Counted from the first letter of the stretch, positions 18,399-27,474 are shown. The stretch is DNA of 57,973 nucleotides from Aquiluna sp. (GCA_028095925.1 JAOHCW010000006.1:1-57973); one strand, 5' to 3'. Numbers and translations are program-made. Notes: generated by a model from the letters alone, not told the origin.

Positions 18399-18755
18399 AT
18401 GGCAATAAAGCGCAAGCAGGGTGAGCTCGAGTCAGAGGTGCTTGGCTGTCTCTGGGACAGGCCAGCGGGACTGACGAGCCAACAAATACTTGCGCTCTTG
18501 GGTGATGACAGCATCAAGATCACCACGGTACTAACTGTGCTGTCGCGTCTTGAGGACAAAAACCTGGTCACCAAGGCCGCAGGCCCTGGTAGGGGCTTTA
18601 TCTTTCAGGCTGCAACCACACGCGAGCAGCACACCGCCAAGGCGCTTGTGGAGCTGGTGGGTCAAACGGGAAATCCTGCGTCAGTATTTAGCCATTTCGC
18701 CAGCGGGCTCTCGGCCAAACAGCTCAAAGAACTCAAGGAAGCGCTCGACAAGTAG
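18399..18755 (+). CDS. BlaI/MecI/CopY family repressor
   Basis: Penicillinase-repressor-family winged-helix regulator of 118 residues. The N-terminal wHTH (GELESEVLGCLWDRPAGLTSQQI, then ITTVLTVLSRLEDKNLV) is well conserved; the C-terminal dimerisation helices follow. In the family it is released from DNA by proteolysis triggered by a BlaR-type M56 membrane protease, and such a protease is encoded nine bases downstream. A palindromic operator overlaps its own -10 box, implying autorepression. No beta-lactamase or copper ATPase lies nearby, so the regulated target is unknown. Confidence 0.9.
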   Translation: MAIKRKQGELESEVLGCLWDRPAGLTSQQILALLGDDSIKITTVLTVLSRLEDKNLVTKAAGPGRGFIFQAATTREQHTAKALVELVGQTGNPASVFSHFASGLSAKQLKELKEALDK

Positions 18756-18758
18756 TCT
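18753..18758 (+). promoter_or_regulatory. stop-embedded leaderless -10 box TAGTCT
   Basis: TAGTCT at -12 to -7 of the GTG start at 18765; the TAG is the stop of the repressor gene, with nine bases between stop and start. Identical in layout to the mutT box at 2774. Confidence 0.55.
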
Positions 18759-18764
18759 CTTTAG

Positions 18765-19472
18765 GTGGAGAACAACCTCTATCTCTTGATACTCCTGTTG
18801 GAGTGGGTGCTGCTGGTAACAATCGCAGCCCCGATGTTCTTCGCGGGCAGATTTCGCGGTGCTCCAACCCTAGGCATTTACCTCTGGCTGACCTCGCTGT
18901 TTAGCAGCATCTTGGCAACCGTTGGCGCTTTTTTGCTGGCCAGCTACTCGGTCTTCACCACCTACCAAAACCTTCAGGCGGAAGATGACCTCGGCTTTGT
19001 TCTCATCGCAAGCTTTGCTCCATGGGTGCTGTTGGGTCTAGCGGGGATATTGATAGCGGTCGGTAACCAGAGACTGGCGCCGCTGTTTGAGGTCTCCCCG
19101 GAGCTTGGGGACATGGAGAGCCTCGGTGGCCGCTACATCATGAACTACCGCAGGGCCAGAATCGTTGAGCTTGAGATCCCCGGCTATTTCGCGCTCACCA
19201 GAGAGAAGACCATTTACCTCTCCAAAGCGGTCTTCGAGCTCCCGAGCAAGCAGCTCGATGCCGTTCTTAGACACGAATACGGCCACATCAAACTCAGGCA
19301 CGGTCTAATCAAGAAACTGGCCTATCTCATCTATCAGCTAATGCCCTGGGTGGTGGCATCGAGGGCACTCAAGCGTGAGGTGGATGTTCTTTGTGAGCTG
19401 GCTGCAGACAATTACGCGCTCAAGAAGGTCTACTCGAAAGACCTCAGCGAGGCCAGGAGACTATTTATCTAG
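18765..19472 (+). CDS. M56 family membrane metallopeptidase (BlaR-like, no sensor domain)
   Basis: Zinc metallopeptidase of 235 residues. Three N-terminal membrane helices are followed by the M56 catalytic domain with HEYGH (His170, Glu171, His174) and the downstream [10 protein letters not shown] segment providing the third ligand. BlaR1/MecR1 proteins carry an extracellular penicillin-binding sensor domain; this protein ends soon after the protease domain and lacks it. With the adjacent BlaI-like repressor it forms a minimal signalling pair of unknown inducer. Start is GTG; the 3' end overlaps convergent dcd by 12 bases. Confidence 0.88.
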   Translation: MENNLYLLILLLEWVLLVTIAAPMFFAGRFRGAPTLGIYLWLTSLFSSILATVGAFLLASYSVFTTYQNLQAEDDLGFVLIASFAPWVLLGLAGILIAVGNQRLAPLFEVSPELGDMESLGGRYIMNYRRARIVELEIPGYFALTREKTIYLSKAVFELPSKQLDAVLRHEYGHIKLRHGLIKKLAYLIYQLMPWVVASRALKREVDVLCELAADNYALKKVYSKDLSEARRLFI

Positions 19473-20057
19473 CGGCTCGTTGCCCACGTCAGTGATGTGA
19501 AATCTGAGGTGGCTGCGAGATGCAGTTGGACCGCGCTGACCCTGATACCTCGAACCATACTTCTCGCTGCCGTAGGGGTTCTCACTTGCAGAGGAGAGCT
19601 GGAAGAAACAGAGCTGACCTATCTTCATACCCGGCCAGAGCTTGATGGGCAGAGTTGCCACGTTAGAAAGCTCAAGAGTCACGTGACCCTGGAAACCTGG
19701 GTCAACAAAGCCTGCGGTTGAGTGGGTCAGAAGGCCCAGTCTTCCAAGCGAGCTCTTGCCCTCTAGCCTTGCGGCTATATCGTCTGGAAGAGATACGTAT
19801 TCAAAGGTTGAGCCGAGCACAAACTCTCCCGGGTGCAGGATAAAGGCCTCGTCTGAGTCGACCTCTACAAACCTCGTTAGGTCATCCTGCTGCTCGCGAG
19901 GATCGATGTAGGGGTACTTGTGATTATCAAAGAGCCGGAAAAATCGATCGAGACGAACATCGATGCTGCTGGGCTGCAAGAGCTCCATGTTCAGTGGCTC
20001 TAGGCCAATGCGACCGGCCTCTATTTGCCTTTTGATATCGCCATCTGAGAGCAGCAT
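19461..20057 (-). CDS. dcd: dCTP deaminase (possibly bifunctional deaminase/dUTPase)
   Basis: Produces dUTP, or directly dUMP in the bifunctional actinobacterial form, for dTMP synthesis. 198 residues; the trimeric dUTPase-like core shows [23 protein letters not shown] (about residues 99-121), with the catalytic Glu in HVTLEL, and the C-terminal [11 protein letters not shown] nucleotide-closing segment. Start ATG at 20057 has TAACCT at -12 to -7, directly after the TGA of the MMPL gene. Whether it also hydrolyses dUTP (as the M. tuberculosis enzyme does) cannot be decided here. Confidence 0.94.
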   Translation of the reverse strand: MLLSDGDIKRQIEAGRIGLEPLNMELLQPSSIDVRLDRFFRLFDNHKYPYIDPREQQDDLTRFVEVDSDEAFILHPGEFVLGSTFEYVSLPDDIAARLEGKSSLGRLGLLTHSTAGFVDPGFQGHVTLELSNVATLPIKLWPGMKIGQLCFFQLSSASENPYGSEKYGSRYQGQRGPTASRSHLRFHITDVGNEPLDK

Positions 20058-20063
20058 GGGTAG

Positions 20064-20069
20064 AGGTTA
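20064..20069 (-). promoter_or_regulatory. leaderless -10 box TAACCT for dcd
   Basis: TAACCT at -12 to -7 of the dcd ATG, immediately following the upstream TGA stop (20070-20072). Confidence 0.58.
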
Positions 20070-22190
20070 TCAGTGAGAAAGCCCGGCCTTCTCATAGAGC
20101 CGCTTGAGCCACTTTGGTGCCCACCAGTTTGCGCCTCCCAAGAGCCTCATGATGGCCGGCACCAAGAAGCCTCTGATCAGGGTGGCGTCAAGCAAGATCG
20201 CCACCGCAATGCCCAGTCCAAGCATCTTCATGATCGAGACCCCGCTCGAGGCGAAGGCCCCGAAAGTTACCGCCAGAATCAGCGCGGCAGCAGTGATTAT
20301 TCTCCCCGAGCGTTGTAGCCCGAGGGCTACCGAGTTCACGGTATTGAAGCCGGCATCGTGCTGCTCCTTGATGCGGCTCAGTAAAAACAGCTCGTAGTCC
20401 ATTGATAAACCAAATGCCACCAGCGCAATCATCACCACAGATGAGGTGTCGATGGTGCCGGTGACGGAGTATTCGCCTATCAACCACTGCAGCTCGCCGT
20501 TTTGGAAGATCCAGCCGATAAGTCCAAAGACGGCACCCAGGGAGAGCACATTCAAAACAATCGCCTTCAGCGGCAGAACGAGGCTGCCGGTGAAGAGGAA
20601 GAGGAGTATGAAAGTCGAGATAAAGACCCAGAGCGCCGCAATTGGCAAGGCCTGTTCAATACCCTGCTGGCTGTCGGTGTAATACGCACCACCACCACCG
20701 ATGAGGTACTCATCAACCTCAACATCCAAAGACCTCAGTGCCACAACCTGCTCCAGTCCCTCCGGACTTCTTGGCTCAAGATCGGTTATGGCATTGATTC
20801 TCACCCAATCCGACTCCTCCTGAGTTGGCACGATCGCAACCCGAACAATGTCTTCCTGGTCCGCGACAACGTCGATGAACTCATTAACCTGTTCGTCAGT
20901 GCCCTTCACCAATATCTCGATTGGGGAAGTCTCTCTGCCCTCAAAGCGCTCTCTCAACATATCGCTCGCGACCCTTGCCGGTGAGTCAGCAGGCAGCACC
21001 CGGTCATCAGACTGCCCAAACACCACTGAGCTGGAGAGAGAAAACAGAGACGCCAGGAACAAGAGACCAACGAACAAAACGGGCAGCGGCCGGCGCATCG
21101 TAAAACGCGCGATCTTTTCCCAAGCGCCGGTGTCTTTCGGAGCCAAATCCCGCTTTATCAGCCTGATGCTGTTAACCCTGTCACCCAAAAGGTTCAGCAT
21201 TGCTGGGACCGCAACCGCAGCACCCAAAATTGCGAAAATAACCACCGCAACCCCAGCGAGCGCAAAAGACTGCAGGAAGTACTGCGGGAAGAACACCATT
21301 GAAACCAAGACCAGAGCCACCGTTAGGCCAGAGAACAACACCGTCTTGCCGGCTGAAGCGACCGTGTTTGAGACCGAAGTTGCAACATCGTTGCCTGCAG
21401 CCCGCTCCTCGCGGAAGCGGTTCACGACCAAGAGGCTGTAGTCAATACCCAGGCCAAGGCCAAGGCCGGTTACGAGGTTGAGGGCAAAGATGCTCACGTC
21501 GGTGAACTGGCTGCCAATCCAGATGATCAAAAACGATCCCACAATTGCAAGCCCACCAACAAAAAGCGGTAGACCTGCGGCAACAAGAGAGCCAAAAACA
21601 AAGATGAGCAGTAGCACCACGATTGGAACAGCCACTATTTCGGCCCTGATGATGTCTTCATAGATGGTTTCGTTAATGGCCTTGGTCACGGCCCCAAAAC
21701 CTGAGACGTGCACCTGAGCACCCTGGTAGTCGCCGGTGTAGTCATCGACAATCTCAGCAACTACAGGCGTCTGGTCGGTGTCGTTGTCCAGGTCAACCAG
21801 TAGGTAGATGAGCTTGCCGTCTTCGCTCTTGAGGTTTGGCGGGGAACCAAGGGTGTAGTAGTTGAGAACCGAATCAACACCCTCGATATCAAGTAGGTCT
21901 GCGCTCAGCTCCTGCACGAGTTCAAAGTGAACCGGAAAACCGCTTGCATCAGTTTCATCGGCATCAGATGGGAGGTCGACAAGGACGAGCACCTCTGCAG
22001 GATCAACACCGAACTCACTCTGCAGCAGCTCTGTTACGAGAGTCGAATCGGAGTTTGGGTTGTCGTAGCCACCGCCCTTGAGAGCCCCAAAAGCCTGAAA
22101 CCCCCAGAAAGAGGAGAGGACGACAAGGCTCACAAAACCAAACAAAATCAGCTTTGAGCGCCTCACCACAAGATTGCCGATGCGGCGCAT
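20070..22190 (-). CDS. MMPL family RND transporter
   Basis: MmpL-type resistance-nodulation-division exporter, 706 residues, two repeats of one helix plus a large extracytoplasmic loop plus five helices. The GLGLGIDYSLLVVNRFREE motif (about residues 243-261) and its C-terminal counterpart FGLSMDYELFLLSRIKEQ are the proton-relay Asp/Tyr signatures. The family exports lipids or drugs; no lipid-synthesis genes are near. AAGGA five bases upstream supports the ATG. Confidence 0.92.
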   Translation of the reverse strand: MRRIGNLVVRRSKLILFGFVSLVVLSSFWGFQAFGALKGGGYDNPNSDSTLVTELLQSEFGVDPAEVLVLVDLPSDADETDASGFPVHFELVQELSADLLDIEGVDSVLNYYTLGSPPNLKSEDGKLIYLLVDLDNDTDQTPVVAEIVDDYTGDYQGAQVHVSGFGAVTKAINETIYEDIIRAEIVAVPIVVLLLIFVFGSLVAAGLPLFVGGLAIVGSFLIIWIGSQFTDVSIFALNLVTGLGLGLGIDYSLLVVNRFREERAAGNDVATSVSNTVASAGKTVLFSGLTVALVLVSMVFFPQYFLQSFALAGVAVVIFAILGAAVAVPAMLNLLGDRVNSIRLIKRDLAPKDTGAWEKIARFTMRRPLPVLFVGLLFLASLFSLSSSVVFGQSDDRVLPADSPARVASDMLRERFEGRETSPIEILVKGTDEQVNEFIDVVADQEDIVRVAIVPTQEESDWVRINAITDLEPRSPEGLEQVVALRSLDVEVDEYLIGGGGAYYTDSQQGIEQALPIAALWVFISTFILLFLFTGSLVLPLKAIVLNVLSLGAVFGLIGWIFQNGELQWLIGEYSVTGTIDTSSVVMIALVAFGLSMDYELFLLSRIKEQHDAGFNTVNSVALGLQRSGRIITAAALILAVTFGAFASSGVSIMKMLGLGIAVAILLDATLIRGFLVPAIMRLLGGANWWAPKWLKRLYEKAGLSH

Positions 22191-22249
22191 GATGTTCCTT
22201 AGTGAGTCTGAAGTGAATACTTTCGCAGATTCCGTGAAAAGATTCCTGA

Positions 22250-23374
22250 ATGTTCAGAAAACACTCAGTGAGAGCCGCCCTCTACCTCGCAACCTCAGCC
22301 ATCGGACTGATCACCGCCTGGACGTTGAATGCGTTCGCAGTTTTCGAGGAGGCTGACTACCTAGCTGCCTGGTTCGGCTCGGTGGTTGACTGGGTGCTCT
22401 CCGTTGACCTGCTCGTGGTTGGGGTTGCGGTTGCGATCTTCATGATTAGCGAGGCCAGAAGGCTTGGCATGAAGCGGGTTTGGCTCTACTTCCTGCTCTC
22501 GGGTATTACTGCAATTGCTTTTACCTTTCCGCTCTTTATGTTTTTCCGAGAGCGCAAGCTACTTAGCATCAGGCTCGGAGACGGGAGACTACAGAAGTTT
22601 GAGTTTGACAATCATCGCGTGGATGTCTGGGTGCCAAAGACGCTAAACCCAAAGACACCAATTGTCTTCATGCATGACGGCAGAAACCTACTAGACGAGC
22701 TTGATAGTTTCACTGGAAAGACCTGGGAGGTAATACCTGCCATCCGTGACGAAGTGCGTGGTGAAAAGCCTTTGGTGGTAGGAGTCTGGGGGCTCAGCGA
22801 CGAGACACGAATCAGGGAGCTCTCTCCACAAGAGATACTCGATCGCCATCCCGAGTTCTGGGATTCGCTCCCAGACGAATACAAAACAACGGGAACCGAC
22901 AGCTTTGGAGATGCCTATGTTTCCTTGCTTGCAGATGCAGTTTTGCCATTTGTTCTTGATCGCTATGAGATCGAGCATGATCCAGACCGCACAGCAGTTA
23001 TGGGGGCTTCGATGGGGGGCCTCATATCGCTATATGCCATGAGCAAGCGCCCTGAAATCTTTGGAGCAGCGATTTGCTTCTCGACCCACTGGCTCCTTGG
23101 TCGGTCGAGCATGGTCAACGAGCTCACCGGCATGCTGCCCACAGATGGCCGACACCGCATCTGGACAGACAGCGGGACCAAGGAACTAGACGAGCACTAC
23201 CCACCGCTGCACCTGATGGCAGCTGAAGTCATGAGGTCCAAGGGATATACAGAACCAGACCTGCTGGTTGCAAACATCTATCCCTACACCGGGCACCACG
23301 AGAGCTACTGGTCTAGAAGGGTGGCAGATGCTCTGAATTGGTGGCTAAGGGCTCCTGGTCGAGATCAGGAGTAG
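22250..23374 (+). CDS. DUF2834-esterase fusion protein
   Basis: 374 residues in two parts. Residues 1-100 match a DUF2834 membrane domain of three helices: AALYLATSAIGLITAW, DLLVVGVAVAIFMISEARRLGM and FTFPLFMFFRERKLL. From about 110 an alpha/beta-hydrolase of the esterase D/Fes (IroE/YbbA-like) family follows, with MHDGRNLLD, nucleophile GASMGG (about 252-257) and a C-terminal TGHHESYW His. The pairing would tether an esterase to the membrane. No SD is seen. The last 62 bases are also coding for the helicase on the other strand. Confidence 0.85.
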   Translation: MFRKHSVRAALYLATSAIGLITAWTLNAFAVFEEADYLAAWFGSVVDWVLSVDLLVVGVAVAIFMISEARRLGMKRVWLYFLLSGITAIAFTFPLFMFFRERKLLSIRLGDGRLQKFEFDNHRVDVWVPKTLNPKTPIVFMHDGRNLLDELDSFTGKTWEVIPAIRDEVRGEKPLVVGVWGLSDETRIRELSPQEILDRHPEFWDSLPDEYKTTGTDSFGDAYVSLLADAVLPFVLDRYEIEHDPDRTAVMGASMGGLISLYAMSKRPEIFGAAICFSTHWLLGRSSMVNELTGMLPTDGRHRIWTDSGTKELDEHYPPLHLMAAEVMRSKGYTEPDLLVANIYPYTGHHESYWSRRVADALNWWLRAPGRDQE

Positions 23375-24716
23375 GAATAGCGCCTGACATAAACCGAATG
23401 ACGTCTTTATCAACCATTACGTCTCGCATACTGATTGGTCGATTTAGATACATGCCCTCCAGTGACCTGACCCTCGAGAGAGCAACGTAGGTCTGGCCCG
23501 GTGAAAAGGCTCCCCTACCCATGTCGATTTGAACCTCGTCATAGGTCTGACCCTGGGACTTGTGGATTGTGACAGCCCAGGCAAGACGAAGTGGAACCTG
23601 CTTAAACTCGGCCAGAGTTATTGGAACCAGGGTCTCTTTGACCCTGCCAGAAGCCTCATCAAACTCCTCCTCCACCTCGTAGCGGACCTTTTCCCAGGTC
23701 GATGGGCCAACCTCTATTTCCTCGCCATCAACCTCGACCACCACAAGTCCCGATGCCGGCAAGTCAATAACGTGACCGATGGTTCCGTTGACCCACCTCC
23801 GAACCCTTGCACCATCAGAACCTTTGGTCATTGAGGTGTCGTCGTTCTTGATGAACATCACCTGAGCCCCGACCCTTAGCTCGAGCTGGGTCTCAGCGGG
23901 AAGGGCCCTGCCAAAGATCTTCTCTGCACCCTCTGAGTAGCTAGCCAAGAAGGTCTTTGGCTTAGTTGTAATCAAATTCATGCGCTGACGATTAACCGCG
24001 TTCACGGTTTCGTTGATGGTTGCAAGCCTTATGACATCAGCATGGGGAGGCTGGCGATTGCCCGCCTGGTTGAGCTCTTCGAGCATTTCACCCGTTACCG
24101 AACCGTCACGGATGGAATTGAGGATTTCTTTGAATCTCTCGTCTGACTGCCTGAAGATCTCGCTTAGCTCAAAGCGTTCCAGTTCTGCCTCGCGCCACAC
24201 ATGGGAATCAAAAAACCACATTGAGCGGTAGTTCTCGGCCATGTAGGAGCGCTCGACTGGATCGGAAGGGGTTACTGGGGCAAGCTGATACGGGTCACCA
24301 AACATCACCACCTGCACCCCACCAAATGGCAGCTTGCGTTTAGAACGTGCAATGCGAAGCGCTCGATCAATTGCGTCCATGAGATCCGCCGAGACCATGG
24401 AGACCTCATCGATAACCAGCATGTCTATTGCCCTGAGCACCTCTCTGGTCCGTCGTGAGAGGTGGCGGCCGATGTCAACCTCGCCCAGGATGCCAAATGG
24501 GAAGGTGAAAAGAGAGTGAATAGTCACCCCGGCAACATTGAGTGCCGCTACGCCCGTCGGAGCACAAACTGCAAAGCTTTTTTCACTGTTTGCGGTCAGG
24601 TAGCTAAGAAGCGTTGACTTGCCGGTGCCAGCCCGGCCAGTGACAAAAACATGCGACTCAGATTGCTCGATGTAATCAAAGAGATTCCGCTGCTCGTCGC
24701 TCAGCTCAATGATCAC
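23313..24716 (-). CDS. Pif1-like superfamily 1 DNA helicase
   Basis: SF1B 5'-3' helicase of 467 residues related to Pif1/RecD: Walker A GRAGTGKST (27-35), Walker B LVIDEVSMVS, motif III FGDPYQLAPV and the C-terminal UvrD_C-type AWAVTIHKSQGQTYD and YVALSRV motifs. Such helicases unwind G-quadruplexes, D-loops or R-loops. Its ATG overlaps the stop of the CopD-CtaG gene as ATGA (24713-24716), an unusual operon partner. The C-terminal 20 residues overlap the convergent esterase gene. Confidence 0.9.
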   Translation of the reverse strand: MIIELSDEQRNLFDYIEQSESHVFVTGRAGTGKSTLLSYLTANSEKSFAVCAPTGVAALNVAGVTIHSLFTFPFGILGEVDIGRHLSRRTREVLRAIDMLVIDEVSMVSADLMDAIDRALRIARSKRKLPFGGVQVVMFGDPYQLAPVTPSDPVERSYMAENYRSMWFFDSHVWREAELERFELSEIFRQSDERFKEILNSIRDGSVTGEMLEELNQAGNRQPPHADVIRLATINETVNAVNRQRMNLITTKPKTFLASYSEGAEKIFGRALPAETQLELRVGAQVMFIKNDDTSMTKGSDGARVRRWVNGTIGHVIDLPASGLVVVEVDGEEIEVGPSTWEKVRYEVEEEFDEASGRVKETLVPITLAEFKQVPLRLAWAVTIHKSQGQTYDEVQIDMGRGAFSPGQTYVALSRVRSLEGMYLNRPISMRDVMVDKDVIRFMSGAIPTPDLDQEPLATNSEHLPPF

Positions 24717-26674
24717 CTGGAGTCCCTTGTCTTGCTCAAGCTCTCAAGCATGGCGTTGTAGTCCTCTAAGTCCTTGTTGCCACTTCGGTCAGAGGCCCGA
24801 TCAAGCCTTTTGCGCTCTCTGTCGTCCGAGCGTGACCACTGCCAAACCACGATGGTCGTGATGACAATGGTTGGAATCTCGCCCACGCCCCAAGCAAAAG
24901 CCCCACCTACTGCCTGGTCAGTCAGGGGGTCATCGCCCCAGGCGCGGCCCATAGAGCCAAACCAATCCGCAAGCAGCAGGCTCTTTTCGTTCATCAGGCT
25001 CAGACCAAAGAAAGCGTGGAAGGCCATGGTTCCAATCAAGAGGATGAGCTTCAGTGGATAGCCAGGACGGTGTGGTTGGGGATCAACACCAATCAAAGCT
25101 TGCACAAACAAATAACCCGTAATCAGGAAGTGCACCAGCATCCACTGATGGCCCAGGTGCTCTTCCGTGGACCACCTAAACAGCGGGGTGTAGTAAAACA
25201 TCACAAGAGACAGAGCAAAGTTCAAGCCCGCAAATAGCGGATGCGATATAAACCAGGCGTAAGGGGTGTGCACTGCCCACAGCACCCACTCTCGAAGCCC
25301 CCAAGAGCCGTCCTTGCGAGCTGTCTGCGCTCTTGATAGCAAAGTCACTGGAGCTCCCGGCACCAGAAACACCGGGACCATCATTGACAGAATCATGTGC
25401 CCAACCATGTGGGTGGAGAACAGAAACTCTTGATAGGCATTGGGAGCTCCGTTAGTCACATAAATCAGCACCAGCATTCCCGAAACCCAGGATAGGGTTC
25501 GCCCTATTGGCCAACTATCGCCGCGAGAGCGGAGTCTCAGCACGCCAAAGAGATAAAGGCCGATTGCACCCAACGCGATTGATAGCCACAGGATGTCGAT
25601 ATCCCAGACCGTGGCCCATGCGCTGGGTGTCAGCTCGGGAGGCAACGGGTCGCCGGTCAATAGCTCAGCGGGTGTAGGAGGTACAAACTCGTTGGGGTTC
25701 TCAGGCAGTGCGGTAGTGGCCAGGGCGGTTCCAAGGCCAATTGCTGAGCCCATTATGAACAGCTCCACACCCACGAGTCTCCAGAAGCCAGAGGCTGATG
25801 CAGAAATCTTCGAAATTGCTCCGAGCCGGTAGCGAGCGCCGAAGATACCCAAGAGCACAAGCAGCCCAGCTTTACCAATCAGCAGCAGTCCATAGGGGCT
25901 GAATATGTCCTCCGGCCCATAGAGCCTAATGAATCCCGAGGTGAGGCCTGAGACGCCGACCGCAATGAATGCCAATAGGGCAAGAGTTGAATACCTAGAA
26001 ACCAATACCTGTGTGCGCTCGTTGCCAGCTCGGAACACGGCATAAAGCGCAATCAGTCCCCCAACCCAGACGCTGATGCCAATCAGGTGCATAAGCAGCG
26101 AGTTGACTGCAAGAGCGTGACCCGAATCCGAGGAGGCATGGCCCGACTCGGCAAGTGGGTAGAGCCCAGCGATCCCAATAGCTGCGTTAACCGCAGTCAT
26201 TCTCCTGCCCCCAAAGGCGATGGTGCTGAGGCTCAAGAGAAATGCGAAGCCAAGATTGAAAGCAAGTAGTGTGCCGAGCTCGATCTGCGTTGCAAATAGC
26301 CACAGGCTTTCGCTGAACTGAGAGCCATAGGTAACCTCAGACCCCGATGCGGACAGATAGGTGAAGATGAAGTTTGCAGCTCCCGCAAATAGCCAAATCG
26401 AAGCGGACCAACTCGCCACCGGCTGAAGACGAGCTCGCTCATCATCATTGGCTGCAAAAGACGCCAGCACCAGTGAGCCCACGGCAGTAGCCATCGACAG
26501 ATTGAGGATGAGTTTCGTGATGGGTTGTCCCAACCGGACCACTGGTCCGGGATCTGCCAGAGGAAGTGGCGCGGCAGCTCCGCCAATTACTAGCCCAAGC
26601 CCAAGGACTGCTAAAGCACCAATTGAGAGAAGAAGCAGGCCCCTAAGCGCGAGTGGGTAGGGCTCCGTCTTCAC
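24713..26674 (-). CDS. CopD-CtaG fusion, copper import / cytochrome oxidase assembly protein
   Basis: 653-residue membrane protein joining a CopD (copper resistance D) domain, roughly residues 1-320 with His-containing helices, to a caa3_CtaG domain, roughly 355-610, with SHPLFAGLNFALSL, HQWMLVHFLITGYLF and HAFFGLSLM. It should deliver copper for cytochrome c oxidase maturation. The C-terminal tail is basic and cytoplasmic (SRSDDRERKRLDR). It overlaps the preceding ICMT-like gene and the following helicase gene by four bases each. Confidence 0.92.
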   Translation of the reverse strand: MKTEPYPLALRGLLLLSIGALAVLGLGLVIGGAAAPLPLADPGPVVRLGQPITKLILNLSMATAVGSLVLASFAANDDERARLQPVASWSASIWLFAGAANFIFTYLSASGSEVTYGSQFSESLWLFATQIELGTLLAFNLGFAFLLSLSTIAFGGRRMTAVNAAIGIAGLYPLAESGHASSDSGHALAVNSLLMHLIGISVWVGGLIALYAVFRAGNERTQVLVSRYSTLALLAFIAVGVSGLTSGFIRLYGPEDIFSPYGLLLIGKAGLLVLLGIFGARYRLGAISKISASASGFWRLVGVELFIMGSAIGLGTALATTALPENPNEFVPPTPAELLTGDPLPPELTPSAWATVWDIDILWLSIALGAIGLYLFGVLRLRSRGDSWPIGRTLSWVSGMLVLIYVTNGAPNAYQEFLFSTHMVGHMILSMMVPVFLVPGAPVTLLSRAQTARKDGSWGLREWVLWAVHTPYAWFISHPLFAGLNFALSLVMFYYTPLFRWSTEEHLGHQWMLVHFLITGYLFVQALIGVDPQPHRPGYPLKLILLIGTMAFHAFFGLSLMNEKSLLLADWFGSMGRAWGDDPLTDQAVGGAFAWGVGEIPTIVITTIVVWQWSRSDDRERKRLDRASDRSGNKDLEDYNAMLESLSKTRDSR

Positions 26675-27135
26675 CTACCGAGCCTCGGAAAGAGCCTTGG
26701 GGTCTTGAGAGCATATTTGTCATAGGCGGGAAACTTCTTGCGCAGGAGCGTCTCCTCGAACTCCGCCTTGGTGTTGAGAAGCGCAAACAGCAGCATGTAG
26801 GCAATGACCTGCGGCCAGTAGCCGGCGTCAAGAAGAACGCCAAAGCCCATCACAAGTAGGGCAAAGTAAATGGGGTGTCTCACCCTTGAGTAAATTCCGG
26901 TGGTTACTAGCTGTCCCGTCTCTTTGGGAGAAGGATGGGCCGTCAAAGAGTTGCCGAGCCCTAAAAAGGAAAACAGCAGCAGCCCTGAACCCAGAGCGAT
27001 GAAACCGAGTCCAATGGTGCCAACTATCTCGCTGGCGCCTCCGTAAGGGCTATCCATGCGGGGAGACAGCACCAGTAGGAAGATCAGCACAAACTGAAGT
27101 GCCACATAAAACCAGCCGCGAGATTTGTCAGTCAT
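26671..27135 (-). CDS. isoprenylcysteine carboxyl methyltransferase (ICMT/PEMT)-like membrane protein
   Basis: 154 residues, four membrane helices. The GIYSRVRHPIYFALLVMGFG motif and the C-terminal EFEETLLRKKFPAYDKY..PRLFP are the AdoMet/lipid-site signatures of the ICMT/PEMT-like family. Bacterial members methylate lipids or unknown substrates. Start ATG at 27135 is chosen over an upstream TTG (27159) because TAGGCT stands at -13 to -8 and the latter would run into the HU terminator. First gene of a three-gene overlapping operon with CopD-CtaG and the helicase. Confidence 0.85.
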   Translation of the reverse strand: MTDKSRGWFYVALQFVLIFLLVLSPRMDSPYGGASEIVGTIGLGFIALGSGLLLFSFLGLGNSLTAHPSPKETGQLVTTGIYSRVRHPIYFALLVMGFGVLLDAGYWPQVIAYMLLFALLNTKAEFEETLLRKKFPAYDKYALKTPRLFPRLGR

Positions 27136-27142
27136 GAGATCA

Positions 27143-27148
27143 AGCCTA
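27143..27148 (-). promoter_or_regulatory. -10 box TAGGCT
   Basis: TAGGCT at -13 to -8 of the ICMT-like gene start, same hexamer and offset as at the SpoU methyltransferase gene (6848). Confidence 0.5.
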
Positions 27149-27160
27149 TTCCAAAGCAAA

Positions 27161-27185
27161 GACGGCGCCCCAATGGGACGCCGTC
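27161..27185 (-). terminator. intrinsic terminator of the HU gene
   Basis: Hairpin with arms GACGGCG / CGCCGTC and an inner CCC/GGG pairing around an AAT loop, followed on the minus strand by TTTGCTTT. Seventeen bases after the HU stop. Confidence 0.85.
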
Positions 27186-27201
27186 TTGTTGGTTTGGGTT
27201 G

Positions 27202-27474
27202 TTACTTAACAGCAGCCTTTAGCTTGCTTCCAGCTGAAACCTTGACGGTGTTAGCTGCAGCAATCTGAATGGTCGCTCCGGTCTGTGGGTTACGTCCGGT
27301 GCGAGCCTTACGGTGGCCCTTGTCTACGCTTAGGTAACCAGGAATGGTGACCTTGTCACCCTTCTTGATTGAGCCTGCAATGGTTTCAAACATTGCGTCG
27401 ATAACGCGGCCAACGGCGGCCTGCGACTCGCCAGTGTGCGATGCAACTGCTGCTACGAGTTCGCTCTTGTTCAT
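27202..27474 (-). CDS. hup: HU-family nucleoid protein
   Basis: DNA-bending histone-like protein, 90 residues. N-terminal MNKSELVAAVASHTG helices and the beta-arm with the GRNPQTG DNA-intercalating motif at about 60-66. It has only the HU domain; the long Lys/Ala-rich tail of mycobacterial HupB is absent. SD AGGAGG lies seven bases upstream. Flanked by a strong terminator and a long structured leader, as expected for a highly expressed single gene. Confidence 0.96.
   Translation of the reverse strand: MNKSELVAAVASHTGESQAAVGRVIDAMFETIAGSIKKGDKVTIPGYLSVDKGHRKARTGRNPQTGATIQIAAANTVKVSAGSKLKAAVK

Noticed and set aside
20848..21441. 197-codon open frame on the plus strand
   Set aside because: Antisense to the MMPL transporter; basic, repetitive composition without homology.
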